Assembly: GCA_001939945.1 (NCBI GenBank)
Contig: MOEB01000006.1
Span: 92,934-156,933, forward strand
Direction: 5' to 3'
Source of the DNA: Aerophototrophica crusticola
GTDB taxonomy: Bacteria > Pseudomonadota > Alphaproteobacteria > Azospirillales > Azospirillaceae
DNA length: 64,000 bases
The notes beneath the pieces are model-generated. The model did no database searches. It was not told where the DNA came from and saw only the letters and a program-made list of their open reading frames with translations. Position numbers and translations under genes: made by a program. Shown one piece after another: positions 34,486 through 42,458 of this stretch (the stretch's first letter is position 1; the number at the start of each line of letters is the position of its first letter).

Positions 34486-35262
34486 ATGGCCCCCGTCACC
34501 ACCCTGGTCCTTGCGGGCTCCCGCGGGGCGGAAGACCCGGTCGCCAAGCTGGCCGGTGTCAGCCACAAGGCTTTCGCCCCGGTGGCGGGTGTGCCCATGC
34601 TGGTCCGTGTCGTCCGCGCCCTGCTGGCCACCCCTGACGTGGGCACCATCGCCGTCGCCATCGAGCGGCCGGAACTGGTGCGGGAAGACGCGGAACTCTC
34701 CCCCCTGCTGGACAGCGGGCGGCTCGTCCTGCTGCCGGCGGAGGGCAGCCCCAGCCGCAGCGTCGTGGCAGCGCTCAAGGCCCTGGGCACGCCCCTGCTG
34801 GTGACCACCGCCGACCATGCCCTGCTGCGGCCGGAGTGGGTCAGCCACTTCCTGGCCAACCTCCCCGACGATGCCGACGTGGTCGCCGCCCTGGCCCGGG
34901 ACAGCGCCGTGCAGGCCGCCGTGCCTGGGACGCAGCGCACCTACCTGCGCTTCGCGGACGGCCGCTTCAGCGGCTGCAACCTGTTCGCCTTCCGCACCCC
35001 TGCCGCCATGCGTGCCGCGGAGGTCTGGCGGCAGGTGGAGGCGCAGCGGAAGCATCCCTTGAGGATGATCCGGCTGCTGGGTCCCTGGGCCGTGTTCCGC
35101 TTCCTCATCGGGCAGCTCAGCCTGGGTGCCGCCCTGGCCCGCCTTGGTGCCATCACCGGTACCCAGGCCGCCGTGGTGGAAATGCCATTCGGTGCCGCGG
35201 CCGTGGATGTGGACAAGACAGCGGACCTGGAATTGGCCGAAAGGCTGCTGGCGGGGCGATAG
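34486..35262 (+). CDS. MobA-like nucleotidyltransferase
   Basis: The 258-residue protein is a sugar-phosphate/alcohol-phosphate nucleotidyltransferase by fold: VTTLVLAGSRGAEDP at residues 3-17 (a variant of LAGGxGxRM), KAFAPVAGVPMLVRVVRAL, LLVTTADHALL with the metal-binding Asp, and a final VDVDKTADLELAERLL, the usual MobA/GlmU-type ending. It could make the activated head group (for example CDP-glycerate or CDP-glycerol) for the CDP-alcohol transferase in this locus, whose own N-terminal nucleotidyltransferase domain looks inactive. It lies 7 bases after the bCerS-like stop. Confidence 0.78.
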   Translation: MAPVTTLVLAGSRGAEDPVAKLAGVSHKAFAPVAGVPMLVRVVRALLATPDVGTIAVAIERPELVREDAELSPLLDSGRLVLLPAEGSPSRSVVAALKALGTPLLVTTADHALLRPEWVSHFLANLPDDADVVAALARDSAVQAAVPGTQRTYLRFADGRFSGCNLFAFRTPAAMRAAEVWRQVEAQRKHPLRMIRLLGPWAVFRFLIGQLSLGAALARLGAITGTQAAVVEMPFGAAAVDVDKTADLELAERLLAGR

Positions 35263-35272
35263 GGCAGGGCGC

Positions 35273-36337
35273 TCAGCCGCCCAACCGCGCCCGGACTATC
35301 TCCACCGCTTCGGCTACGGCCGGGGTCCAGTCGCCCTGGACCCGCTGCCGGGCGAGGTGCAGGGTCGGGTACCAGGGGGTGCGCGTGCCCGCGGCGCCCC
35401 AGCGCCAATCCGCGTCCTGGTGCAGCAGCGCGACCGTCGGCACGGCCAGCGCCCCGGCCAGGTGGGCGGCCATGGTGTCCACCGCCACCATCAGGTCCAG
35501 ACTGCACATGGCTTCCGCAAGCGCCTCCAGCCTGTCCACCGCCCCGTCGCGGACAGCGGGGAAGGCCGCCAGCTCTTCCCGCGCGGGGCCTTGCTGCAAG
35601 CTGACAAGTTCGACCCCGGACAGGCCCAGCAGTGGCTCCAGCGCGGCCAGGGGCAGGGACCGCCTGGCATCCCATCCCCCTGCCTGCCAGACCAGGCCCA
35701 CCCGCATCGCCTCCCCCGCGGGCCTGACCCGGCGTGGCAAACCACGGCCGAGGTACGGCACGTCGTTCGGAATGGTGTGGGGCAGGGTGCGCAGGGCATG
35801 GGACAGTTCCATGCTCTCCACCTGCACCTCCCAGCCGCGTTCTTCCACCAGCAGGTCGTCCGCCTCGCCCAGGGCCACCGCCTCGGCCACGCCGGGGCAG
35901 TCGCGGGCGAGCGACAGCAGCTCCGGCTGGATTTCCACCGCCACCCGGCAGCCCTGCGCCTCCAATGCCGGGGCGTAGCGCAGGAACTGCACCGAGTCGC
36001 CCAGCCCGTGATAGCAGCGCACCAACACCCGGCGCCCTGCCAAGGGCGTGCCGTCCCAGACGCAGCGGGTGTGGTAGGGCGTCCAGGGCCGGTTGAAATC
36101 TTCCGGGGCCCGACTGGCCAGCACGCTGTCGGACAGGCGCCAGGCCCACTCGTACCTGCCCAATAGCATGGCCGCCTTCCAGCGCGCCTCCACCTCTGCC
36201 AAGGGATCGGCGCCCAGCCGCTCCGCCCGGCGGAACAGGGCGGCGGCCCGCGCCACCCGTCGCGCCTCCAGGGCCCTCGTCCCGGCCCTCAACAGCGCCT
36301 CGGCCTGGGGTCCCGTGCCGAACCCGCCGTCAGCCAT
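35273..36337 (-). CDS. TPR-plus-glycosyltransferase-9-like protein
   Basis: The 354-residue protein opens with a short helical repeat region (residues 10-70, TPR-like), followed by a GT-B type fold: VLVRCYHGLGDSVQFLRYAPAL, a nucleotide-sugar strand VGLVWQAGGWDARRSLPL, and LDLMVAVDTMAAHLAGALAVPTVALL, which matches the heptosyltransferase D-T..AHLAGA motif. Such proteins are common in large glycosylation loci. It overlaps the upstream GNAT gene by 8 bases and converges on the nucleotidyltransferase gene with a 10-base gap. Confidence 0.75.
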   Translation of the reverse strand: MADGGFGTGPQAEALLRAGTRALEARRVARAAALFRRAERLGADPLAEVEARWKAAMLLGRYEWAWRLSDSVLASRAPEDFNRPWTPYHTRCVWDGTPLAGRRVLVRCYHGLGDSVQFLRYAPALEAQGCRVAVEIQPELLSLARDCPGVAEAVALGEADDLLVEERGWEVQVESMELSHALRTLPHTIPNDVPYLGRGLPRRVRPAGEAMRVGLVWQAGGWDARRSLPLAALEPLLGLSGVELVSLQQGPAREELAAFPAVRDGAVDRLEALAEAMCSLDLMVAVDTMAAHLAGALAVPTVALLHQDADWRWGAAGTRTPWYPTLHLARQRVQGDWTPAVAEAVEIVRARLGG

Positions 36338-36881
36338 GGGCGGCCATTCCCGCCGACAGTTGGGCAGCCCCGGCCAACCGCTTCTCCAGCAGGATGCGCC
36401 GGCCGCCGGAGCTGCGGATGGTGGGCGCCACCCGGTCCCAATGCTTCGGCACGGTCAGGTAGCCCAGCCGGGCATAAAGTCGCCGGGCGGTGAGGTTCGT
36501 CTCCTCCACCTCCAGGGACAGGCCCGTATGCCCACGCCCCATTGCCAACCCCTCCAGCGCGCCCAGCAGCCGGGCGGCGATGCCCTTGCGGCGGAAGGCG
36601 GGTTGCACCCGAAGGCCCCAGACCATGGGCAGCTTGCCGGCGGCGGCGGGGCGGTAGTCCGCCCAGGCCTGGCCCACGGGCACGTCGCCCACGGCGGCCA
36701 CCAGCATGTCCACCTCACCCAGGTGCTGGCGCTGGTGGATGGCCTGGAACAGGTCGCGCTGGTCGCGGAAGGCGCCGGACCATTCCAGCCCCTCCAGGTC
36801 CTGGGGCCCGCAGGGGCGGATCACCACGTCCAGGGACAGGGTAAGCCGGTCCAGGGACCCGCACCGCCAAAGCCCGTCCAT
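36330..36881 (-). CDS. GNAT N-acetyltransferase
   Basis: The 183-residue protein shows the GNAT acetyl-CoA motif LRVQPAFRRKGIAARLLGALE near residues 95-115 and the following LEVEETNLTARRLYARLGY strand-helix. A GAGGGGAG-type ribosome site precedes the ATG. Target unknown; RimI- or small-molecule-type acetylation are both possible. Confidence 0.85.
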   Translation of the reverse strand: MDGLWRCGSLDRLTLSLDVVIRPCGPQDLEGLEWSGAFRDQRDLFQAIHQRQHLGEVDMLVAAVGDVPVGQAWADYRPAAAGKLPMVWGLRVQPAFRRKGIAARLLGALEGLAMGRGHTGLSLEVEETNLTARRLYARLGYLTVPKHWDRVAPTIRSSGGRRILLEKRLAGAAQLSAGMAAHG

Positions 36882-36979
36882 CCGAACCCGCTCCCCTCAC
36901 CGGACACTGCCGCAGCAACGGCGGCGGCGGGGGAGGGTTCCTCACCAGCGGCATGAGGCCATGGTTCATGTCACGGGAG

Positions 36980-37030
36980 GCGGGCGCCCGGCGTTTCAGG
37001 GGGCCGTTGATCGGTCCAGATCAACGGCCG
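36980..37030 (+). repeat. Repeat family A, copy 4 (partial)
   Basis: Only the right third is present: GCGGGCGCCCGGCG, then the hairpin CCGTTGATC/GATCAACGG around a short loop. It lies in the 154-base gap between the GNAT and phosphatase genes, six bases from the phosphatase stop codon. Confidence 0.65.
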
Positions 37031-37035
37031 ACAAA

Positions 37036-37620
37036 TCAAGTCCGCCCGAGGGCGATGTCCACCTCGCGCCCCCGGCCGTACTGGTCGAGGAACTGCATGA
37101 ACTCCATGTTCGTCGGCCCGACGCGGCGGTACAGCGGCTTCACCGCCTCCACCAACTCACCCCCGCGGCCCAGCAACCGGTCGCCGATCTCCAGGATGCG
37201 CAGGTTGGGCCAGGCGCGGTCGCGGATCCGGAACACCTCCTCGATCGCTTCGGCGGCGGGCCGGTCGGGCCGGGCCTGGGCCAGGATCAGGGCCATGGAC
37301 GCGGTGGAGCGGGACACGCCCATGTGGCAGTGGACCAACAGGTGGGCGCCATCCCCCTCGGCCTCCAGCTCCTTGCCGAAAGCCAGCAGGGCCTCGACAT
37401 GCGCCTGCTCCGGCGCCTGCTTGCCCTCCAGCTCCTCGATGATGTCGTCGAAGCGCAGGTCCAGCCGGGCATGCTCCCCATAGCTGCCGAAGGCGGGCGG
37501 CGCCTCTCGGCCCGGGTCCATGATGGACAGCACGTGGCTGACCCCCACGGCGCAATGGGCGCCCAGTTCCTCGATCCCGCAGACGGTGATGCGGAAGGGG
37601 ACGAAATCGGACTGGCTCAC
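37036..37620 (-). CDS. Dual-specificity/tyrosine protein phosphatase-like
   Basis: I place the start at the GTG at 37620, preceded by CGGAG, giving 194 residues. The catalytic P-loop is VHCHMGVSRSTASMAL, a perfect HCxxGxSRS, with the general acid region upstream (LDLRFDDI). The protein is soluble. Bacterial relatives act on phospho-Tyr or phospho-Ser/Thr proteins or on inositol phosphates and phospholipids. With no kinase adjacent, the substrate is unknown. Confidence 0.85.
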   Translation of the reverse strand: MSQSDFVPFRITVCGIEELGAHCAVGVSHVLSIMDPGREAPPAFGSYGEHARLDLRFDDIIEELEGKQAPEQAHVEALLAFGKELEAEGDGAHLLVHCHMGVSRSTASMALILAQARPDRPAAEAIEEVFRIRDRAWPNLRILEIGDRLLGRGGELVEAVKPLYRRVGPTNMEFMQFLDQYGRGREVDIALGRT

Positions 37621-37720
37621 GGCTCGGCACTCCGGTCGACGGGTCGGGCGGGCCAAGCTGTACCCGCTTTCCCGCCCCCTTGCCAGCCGACAACCGGCGG
37701 GGTGGGGCAGCCGTTGCCCC

Positions 37721-37753
37721 AAAAGCGAAAGGGCCGCCCCAGTGGGACGGCCC
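37721..37753 (-). terminator. Terminator after tRNA-Pro
   Basis: On the minus strand GGGCCGTCCC pairs with GGGGCGGCCC around ACT (37731-37753), followed by TTTCGCTTTT. It lies 9 bases after the 3' end of the tRNA gene. Confidence 0.85.
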
Positions 37754-37761
37754 CTCGTCAT

Positions 37762-37838
37762 TGGTCGGAGTGAGAGGATTCGAACCTCCGCTCTCCTGCT
37801 CCCGAAGCAGGCGCTTTACCAGGCTAAGCTACACTCCG
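37762..37838 (-). tRNA. tRNA-Pro(CGG)
   Basis: The 77-nt gene begins CGGAGTGTAGCTTAGCCTGG and folds into a complete cloverleaf. The acceptor stem CGGAGTG pairs with CACTCCG, the anticodon stem CCTGC/GCAGG encloses loop TTCGGGA with anticodon CGG, and GGTTCGAATCC forms the T arm. The discriminator A and 3' CCA are encoded. Confidence 0.96.
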
Positions 37839-37924
37839 TCAGGCCCCGTCGTCGGGGTGGGCGGCTATATAGCGCCCTATCCCGGACACTGCAAGCGTTC
37901 AATCACGCTTGCGATGCAGGGATT

Positions 37925-38947
37925 TCAGAAATCCCGGTCGACGACGAAATCGATCACGTCCAGCAGGGCGCGCTTCACGGGGGAGTTGGGGAACAGGCCC
38001 AGCGCGTCGCGGGCCACGGCGCCGTAATGGCGGGCGCGCTCCACGCTGTCGCGCAGGGCGTTGTGTTTCACCATCAGCTCGATGGCCCGCTCCAGGTCGC
38101 CGTCCTGCTGCTCCATCTCCTCCATGGTGCGCCGCCAGAAGCCGCGCTCCTCCTCGCTGCCGCGGCGGAAGGCCAGGACGACGGGCAGGGTGATCTTGCC
38201 CTCGCGGAAGTCGTCGCCGATGGTCTTGCCCAGCCGGGCCTGCACGGCGGAATAGTCCAGCACATCGTCCACCAGCTGGAAGGAGATGCCCAGGTTCAGG
38301 CCGTAGGAGCGCAGCGCGTCCTCTTCCGCCGCCGGGCGGTTGGCCACCACGGCGCCGATGCGGCAAGCGGCAGCGAACAACTCCGCCGTCTTGGCCTTGA
38401 TCACCTCCAGGTAAGCTTCCTCGGAGGTCTCCGTGTCGTTGCTGGTGGTGAGCTGCAGCACCTCCCCCTCGGAGATGACGGCGGAGGCGTTGGACAGGAT
38501 GCGCAGCACGTCCAGGCTGCCATCCTCCACCATCACCTGGAAGGCGCGGGCGAACAGGAAGTCGCCCACCAGCACGGACGACTTGTTGCCGAACACGGCG
38601 TTGGCGCTGGCCTGGCCGCGGCGCAGGTCGCTCTCATCCACCACGTCGTCATGCAGCAGGGTGGCGGTGTGGATGAACTCCACGCAGGCCGCCAGGGCCT
38701 TTTCCCGCCCGCCCTGCGCGCCGCACAGCTTGGCGGCGGCCAGCGTCAGCACCGGCCGCAGCCGCTTGCCGCCGCCCGCCACGATATAGCCGGCAAGCTG
38801 CGGGATCAGCTCGACAGGGGAGTGCATCCTTTTCAGGATGATGTCGTTGACGTCCCGCAGTTCCGGCTCGACCAGGCTGATCAAGGCGTCCAGCGCGTCC
38901 GTACCGCCCTTGCGGCGCTTGGGATCCAGGGTGGTGACGGTGGCCAA
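37925..38947 (-). CDS. ispB: Octaprenyl/decaprenyl diphosphate synthase
   Basis: The start is probably TTG at 38947, 7 bases after a perfect AGGAG, giving 340 residues (MATVTTLDPK...). Both Asp-rich motifs of long-chain trans-prenyltransferases are present: LLHDDVVDESDLRRG and FQLVDDVLDYS, plus GGGKRLRP. It elongates farnesyl or geranylgeranyl diphosphate with isopentenyl diphosphate to make the ubiquinone side chain. The Ala residues before the first motif (AACVEFIHTATLLHDD) fit long-chain products. It is divergent from the DUF2007 gene. Confidence 0.92.
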   Translation of the reverse strand: MATVTTLDPKRRKGGTDALDALISLVEPELRDVNDIILKRMHSPVELIPQLAGYIVAGGGKRLRPVLTLAAAKLCGAQGGREKALAACVEFIHTATLLHDDVVDESDLRRGQASANAVFGNKSSVLVGDFLFARAFQVMVEDGSLDVLRILSNASAVISEGEVLQLTTSNDTETSEEAYLEVIKAKTAELFAAACRIGAVVANRPAAEEDALRSYGLNLGISFQLVDDVLDYSAVQARLGKTIGDDFREGKITLPVVLAFRRGSEEERGFWRRTMEEMEQQDGDLERAIELMVKHNALRDSVERARHYGAVARDALGLFPNSPVKRALLDVIDFVVDRDF

Positions 38948-39106
38948 GGATGCGCTCCTGAACGACGGGGGTACCGACAAAGGGCGGGCCGGGTTGACGG
39001 CCCCGCTTTGGTTGGGGAGCATAACTGTGAACCCACGGGGGTCAAGGCCCCGGCGGATTCGCCGCAGACCGTATGGGGACATGCCCGCCATGCCAGCCGG
39101 GGAGCC

Positions 39107-39322
39107 ATGAAAGAGCTGCTGCGCACCAACAACCCGGTGGAGCTGTCCTTCCTCCAGGCCCTGCTGGCCGACGCCGGCATCGAGTCGCTGGTCCTGGACC
39201 AGCACACCTCGATCCTGGAAGGCAGCATCGGCGCCATTCCCCGCCGTCTCGTGGTGGATGATGAAGATTACCACGCCGCCCGCCGCGTCCTGGCCGAGTC
39301 CGGCTGCCTGCCCGATGGCTGA
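39107..39322 (+). CDS. DUF2007 small signal-transducer-like protein
   Basis: The 71-residue protein, after a GGGGAG ribosome site, has the DUF2007 pattern ELLRTNNPVELSFLQALLADAGIESLVLDQ...RRLVVDDEDYHAARRVL. These ferredoxin-like folds resemble PII-type domains; function unknown. The gene overlaps the next by 8 bases, so the two are co-translated. Confidence 0.85.
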   Translation: MKELLRTNNPVELSFLQALLADAGIESLVLDQHTSILEGSIGAIPRRLVVDDEDYHAARRVLAESGCLPDG

Positions 39323-40073
39323 GGTGGGGGAGACGGCGCTGCTGGGCGGCCGGGTGCGGCTGCTCCAGCCCGAAAAAGGTTACCGCGCCGCCATCGACCC
39401 GGTGTTCCTGGCCGCATCCGTGCCGGCGAGGGAGGGGGAACGGGTGCTGGAGCTGGGCTGCGGCACCGGCGCCGCACTTCTCTGCCTTGCCGCCCGGGTG
39501 CAGGGATGTGCCCTGACCGGGTTGGAGCTGCAACCCTTTGCCGCGGGTTTGGTCAGGGAAAGCGCCGACCTGACCGGGGTGGCTGACCGGGTCACGGTGG
39601 TGGAGGGCGACCTGTCCGACCCGCCGCCCGACCTGAAGCCCAACAGCTTCCATCATGTCATGATGAACCCGCCCTTCCATGAGGCCGGCCGCCATACCCC
39701 CTCGCCCCACGCCCACAAGGCCCAGAGCCATGGGGAGGGCACGGCGGACCTCGCCGCCTGGGTGCAGGGTGCCCTCCGCTTCCTGAAAAGCCGCGGCACC
39801 CTGACCGCCATCTACCCCGCCGACCGGCTGGAGCATCTGCTGGCCTTGTTGGCCGGCCGGTTCGGGGACATCCGCGTCTTCCCCCTCTGGCCCCGCCAGG
39901 GCTTGCCCGCCAAGCGCGTCATCGTGCAGGCCCGGCGTGACGCCCGCGGCCCCACCTTGCTGCTGCCCGGCTTGGTGCTGCATGGGGAGGGAAGCGGCTA
40001 TGCCCCCCAGGCGGAAGCTGTGCTGCGGGATGCCGCCCCCCTGGATTTGTCCGGCAACAATCCCAACCTATAG
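39315..40073 (+). CDS. TrmN6-like SAM methyltransferase (tRNA adenine-N6 type)
   Basis: The 252-residue protein has the SAM loop VLELGCGTGAALLCLAARV and the catalytic NPPF tetrad in VMMNPPFHEAGR, which marks N6-adenine or N-directed methylases. The N-terminal GGRVRLLQPEKGYRAAIDPVFLAAS is typical of the YfiC/TrmN6 family that methylates A37 of tRNA-Val. In alphaproteobacteria this gene is frequently beside the DUF2007, S49 peptidase and polyprenyl synthase genes, as here. Confidence 0.88.
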   Translation: MAEVGETALLGGRVRLLQPEKGYRAAIDPVFLAASVPAREGERVLELGCGTGAALLCLAARVQGCALTGLELQPFAAGLVRESADLTGVADRVTVVEGDLSDPPPDLKPNSFHHVMMNPPFHEAGRHTPSPHAHKAQSHGEGTADLAAWVQGALRFLKSRGTLTAIYPADRLEHLLALLAGRFGDIRVFPLWPRQGLPAKRVIVQARRDARGPTLLLPGLVLHGEGSGYAPQAEAVLRDAAPLDLSGNNPNL

Positions 40074-40077
40074 GGTC

Positions 40078-40926
40078 ATGTCCATCCGGTCCCGCCTGCG
40101 GAAGCTGTTCCGCCGCCCCGCCCGCCCCCTCGTCACCGTCCTGCGTCTCTCCGGCGTCATCGGCGCCGGGGTCGGCCCCATGCGCGGCGGGCTGTGCATG
40201 GAGTCCACCGCCGAGTCCATCGAGCGCGCTTTCGCGCCGGATGAGCTGAAGGCCGTGGCCCTGGTCATCAACTCCCCCGGCGGCAGCCCGGTGCAGTCCG
40301 CCCTGATCGGCAATCGCATCCGCGCCCTGTCCGTGGAGAAGAAGGTGCCCGTGGTCGCCTTCGTGGAGGATGTGGCAGCCTCCGGCGGCTATTGGCTGGC
40401 CTGCGCGGCGGATGAGATCATCGCCGATGCCGGGTCCGTGGTCGGATCCATCGGCGTCATCTCCGCCGGGTTCGGCTTCCAGGATCTGATCGCCAAGCTG
40501 GGCGTGGAGCGGCGCGTCTACACCGCCGGCCGCAACAAGGCCATGCTCGACCCCTTCCGCCCGGAGCGGGAGGAGGATGTGGAGCGGCTGAAGTCCCTCC
40601 AACTCGAGATCCACCAGAACTTCATCGACTGGGTGAAGTCCCGCCGTGGCGATAAGCTGCGGGCCGACGACGATACTCTGTTCACGGGGGAGTTCTGGAC
40701 CGGCAAGCGCGGCCTGGACCTTGGCCTTGTGGACGCGCTGGGCGACGTGCGCACTGTGATGCGCGCCCGGTATGGGGAGAAGGTGCGCCTTGCCCTGGTC
40801 GAGACCCGCAAGCCCTGGCTGGCCCGCCGCTTCGGCCTGTCCGGCAGCAGCCTGGGCGCGGAGGTGGCGTCGGCCGTCGTCTCGGCGGCGGGGGAACGGT
40901 CCCTGTGGGGGCGGTATGGGTTGTGA
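40078..40926 (+). CDS. S49-family signal peptide peptidase (SppA/SohB-like)
   Basis: The 282-residue protein has the S49 core: VALVINSPGGSPVQS, the catalytic Ser in DVAASGGYWLACAADEI, GSVVGSIGVI, and the probable catalytic Lys in AGRNKAMLDPFRP. No clear N-terminal membrane helix or signal peptide is visible, unlike E. coli SppA, so it resembles the short cytoplasmic-facing S49 enzymes of alphaproteobacteria. It should degrade cleaved signal peptides or small membrane proteins. Confidence 0.9.
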   Translation: MSIRSRLRKLFRRPARPLVTVLRLSGVIGAGVGPMRGGLCMESTAESIERAFAPDELKAVALVINSPGGSPVQSALIGNRIRALSVEKKVPVVAFVEDVAASGGYWLACAADEIIADAGSVVGSIGVISAGFGFQDLIAKLGVERRVYTAGRNKAMLDPFRPEREEDVERLKSLQLEIHQNFIDWVKSRRGDKLRADDDTLFTGEFWTGKRGLDLGLVDALGDVRTVMRARYGEKVRLALVETRKPWLARRFGLSGSSLGAEVASAVVSAAGERSLWGRYGL

Positions 40927-40992
40927 GTTACCCACCCGCGGAGCCGCAAGCTGTGCTAGGGCTTAACCACTGACACCCCAGGTCGGCCGCCC

Positions 40993-41235
40993 ATGTTCTC
41001 AAAGCTCCTCGTCCTCGCCCTGCTGATCGCCGTGGCCTGGTACGGCATGAAAGCCTACCGCCGCATCCAGGAGGACCGCGCCCGCGCCATCAAGCGGGGG
41101 GAGGGGCCGGCCCCGGCCAAGCCCAAGACCCCGGCTGTCATGTCGGAGGACATGGTGAAGTGTACAGCCTGCGGCGTCTATGTCGCGCCGGACGCGCAGG
41201 CTTGCGGCAAGCCCGGCTGCCCCCAGCGGGGATGA
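40993..41235 (+). CDS. Small membrane protein with zinc-ribbon tail (PP0621-like)
   Basis: The 80-residue protein has one N-terminal transmembrane helix (residues 4-20), a charged linker (YRRIQEDRARAIKRGEG) and a C-terminal CTACGVYVAPDAQACGKPGCP with four cysteines suited to bind zinc. This layout is that of the PP0621 family, conserved next to glyQ in many proteobacteria. Function unknown. Confidence 0.8.
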   Translation: MFSKLLVLALLIAVAWYGMKAYRRIQEDRARAIKRGEGPAPAKPKTPAVMSEDMVKCTACGVYVAPDAQACGKPGCPQRG

Positions 41236-41342
41236 CCGCCTTGTCCGAATTGCCTGGATTCCGGCTGCTCCCCTGCCTTGATTCCACCCAACCGCCCGAC
41301 TAAGGTGCACCGCACCGCAACATCGGGCAGAGTACCAAGGGC

Positions 41343-42248
41343 ATGGCAGGCGGCACGGGCGCGAAGCCCCTCAGTTTCCAGGGCGTCATCCTCACCCTCC
41401 AGAACTTCTGGGCGGAACAGGGCTGCCTCGTCCTCCAGCCCTATGACATGGAAGTGGGCGCCGGCACCTTCCACCCGGCGACCACCCTGCGCGCCCTGGG
41501 CCCCGACACCTGGAACGCCTGCTACGTGCAGCCCTCCCGCCGGCCGAAGGACGGGCGGTACGGGGAGAACCCGAACCGGCTGCAGCATTATTACCAGTTC
41601 CAGGTCATCATGAAGCCGTCCCCGCCGGACATCCAGGACCTGTACCTGAAGTCCCTGGTGGCCCTGGGCATCGACCCCGCCCTGCACGACATCCGCTTCG
41701 TGGAGGATGACTGGGAAAGCCCGACCCTGGGCGCCTGGGGCCTGGGCTGGGAGGTCTGGTGCGACGGGATGGAGGTGACCCAGTTCACCTATTTCCAGCA
41801 GGTGGGCGGCATCGAGTGCAACCCCGTCGCGGCCGAGCTGACCTATGGGCTGGAGCGGCTGGCCATGTATATCCAGGGTGTGGAGAACGTCTACGACCTG
41901 GACTTCAACGACGCCGTCGGCAACCGCCCCGCCAAGAAGTACGGCGAGGTGTTCAAGCGGGCGGAGATCGAGTACAGCGCCCACAATTTCGAATTCGCAA
42001 ACACGGAAATGCTGCTCCAGCACTTCCAGGACGCGGAGAAGGAATGCGCCGCCCTGCTGGACCGCGGTCTGGCCCAGCCCGCCTATGACCAGTGCATCAA
42101 GGCCAGCCACCTGTTCAACCTGCTGGACGCCCGCGGCGTGATCAGCGTGGTGGAGCGCCAAAGCTACATCCTGCGCGTCCGCACCCTGGCCAAGGCCTGC
42201 TGCGAGTCCTGGCTGGCCGACCGCTTCCGCCGGGAGCGGGCGGCGTGA
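41343..42248 (+). CDS. glyQ: Glycyl-tRNA synthetase alpha subunit
   Basis: The 301-residue protein starts [18 protein letters not shown] and contains [35 protein letters not shown] and LQHYYQFQV, the class II aminoacylation core unique to bacterial alpha2beta2 glycyl-tRNA synthetase. The alpha subunit binds glycine and ATP. Length is normal for the family. It is followed by glyS after a 210-base gap with a large hairpin. Confidence 0.97.
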   Translation: MAGGTGAKPLSFQGVILTLQNFWAEQGCLVLQPYDMEVGAGTFHPATTLRALGPDTWNACYVQPSRRPKDGRYGENPNRLQHYYQFQVIMKPSPPDIQDLYLKSLVALGIDPALHDIRFVEDDWESPTLGAWGLGWEVWCDGMEVTQFTYFQQVGGIECNPVAAELTYGLERLAMYIQGVENVYDLDFNDAVGNRPAKKYGEVFKRAEIEYSAHNFEFANTEMLLQHFQDAEKECAALLDRGLAQPAYDQCIKASHLFNLLDARGVISVVERQSYILRVRTLAKACCESWLADRFRRERAA

Positions 42249-42279
42249 CCCCCTGCTTCGACATCGCTCCGAAAAATTG

Positions 42280-42398
42280 ACATCCACGAACACACACAAA
42301 CACACGCACGAACACGCACAGGGGAAAAGATGGCTGCGCCGCAGGCAGTATTTCTTTTTGTGAATGTCCGTGAGTGTATTGTGCGTGTTCGTGAATGT
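42280..42398. repeat. Imperfect inverted repeat between glyQ and glyS
   Basis: A 41-base CA-rich arm of ACACACGCACGAACACGC-type sequence (42280-42320) is complementary to a GT-rich arm (42360-42398), with about 40 bases between them. By eye most positions pair. It would form a long hairpin in the glyQ-glyS transcript. Composition (CACGAACA / TGTTCGTG units) is unlike families A and B. Confidence 0.7.
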
Positions 42399-42458
42399 TT
42401 ACTGCACCATCCCGCAGGCGTTGAGCGCCTGAGAAACACCTGACCGGACCCCCGCCCC

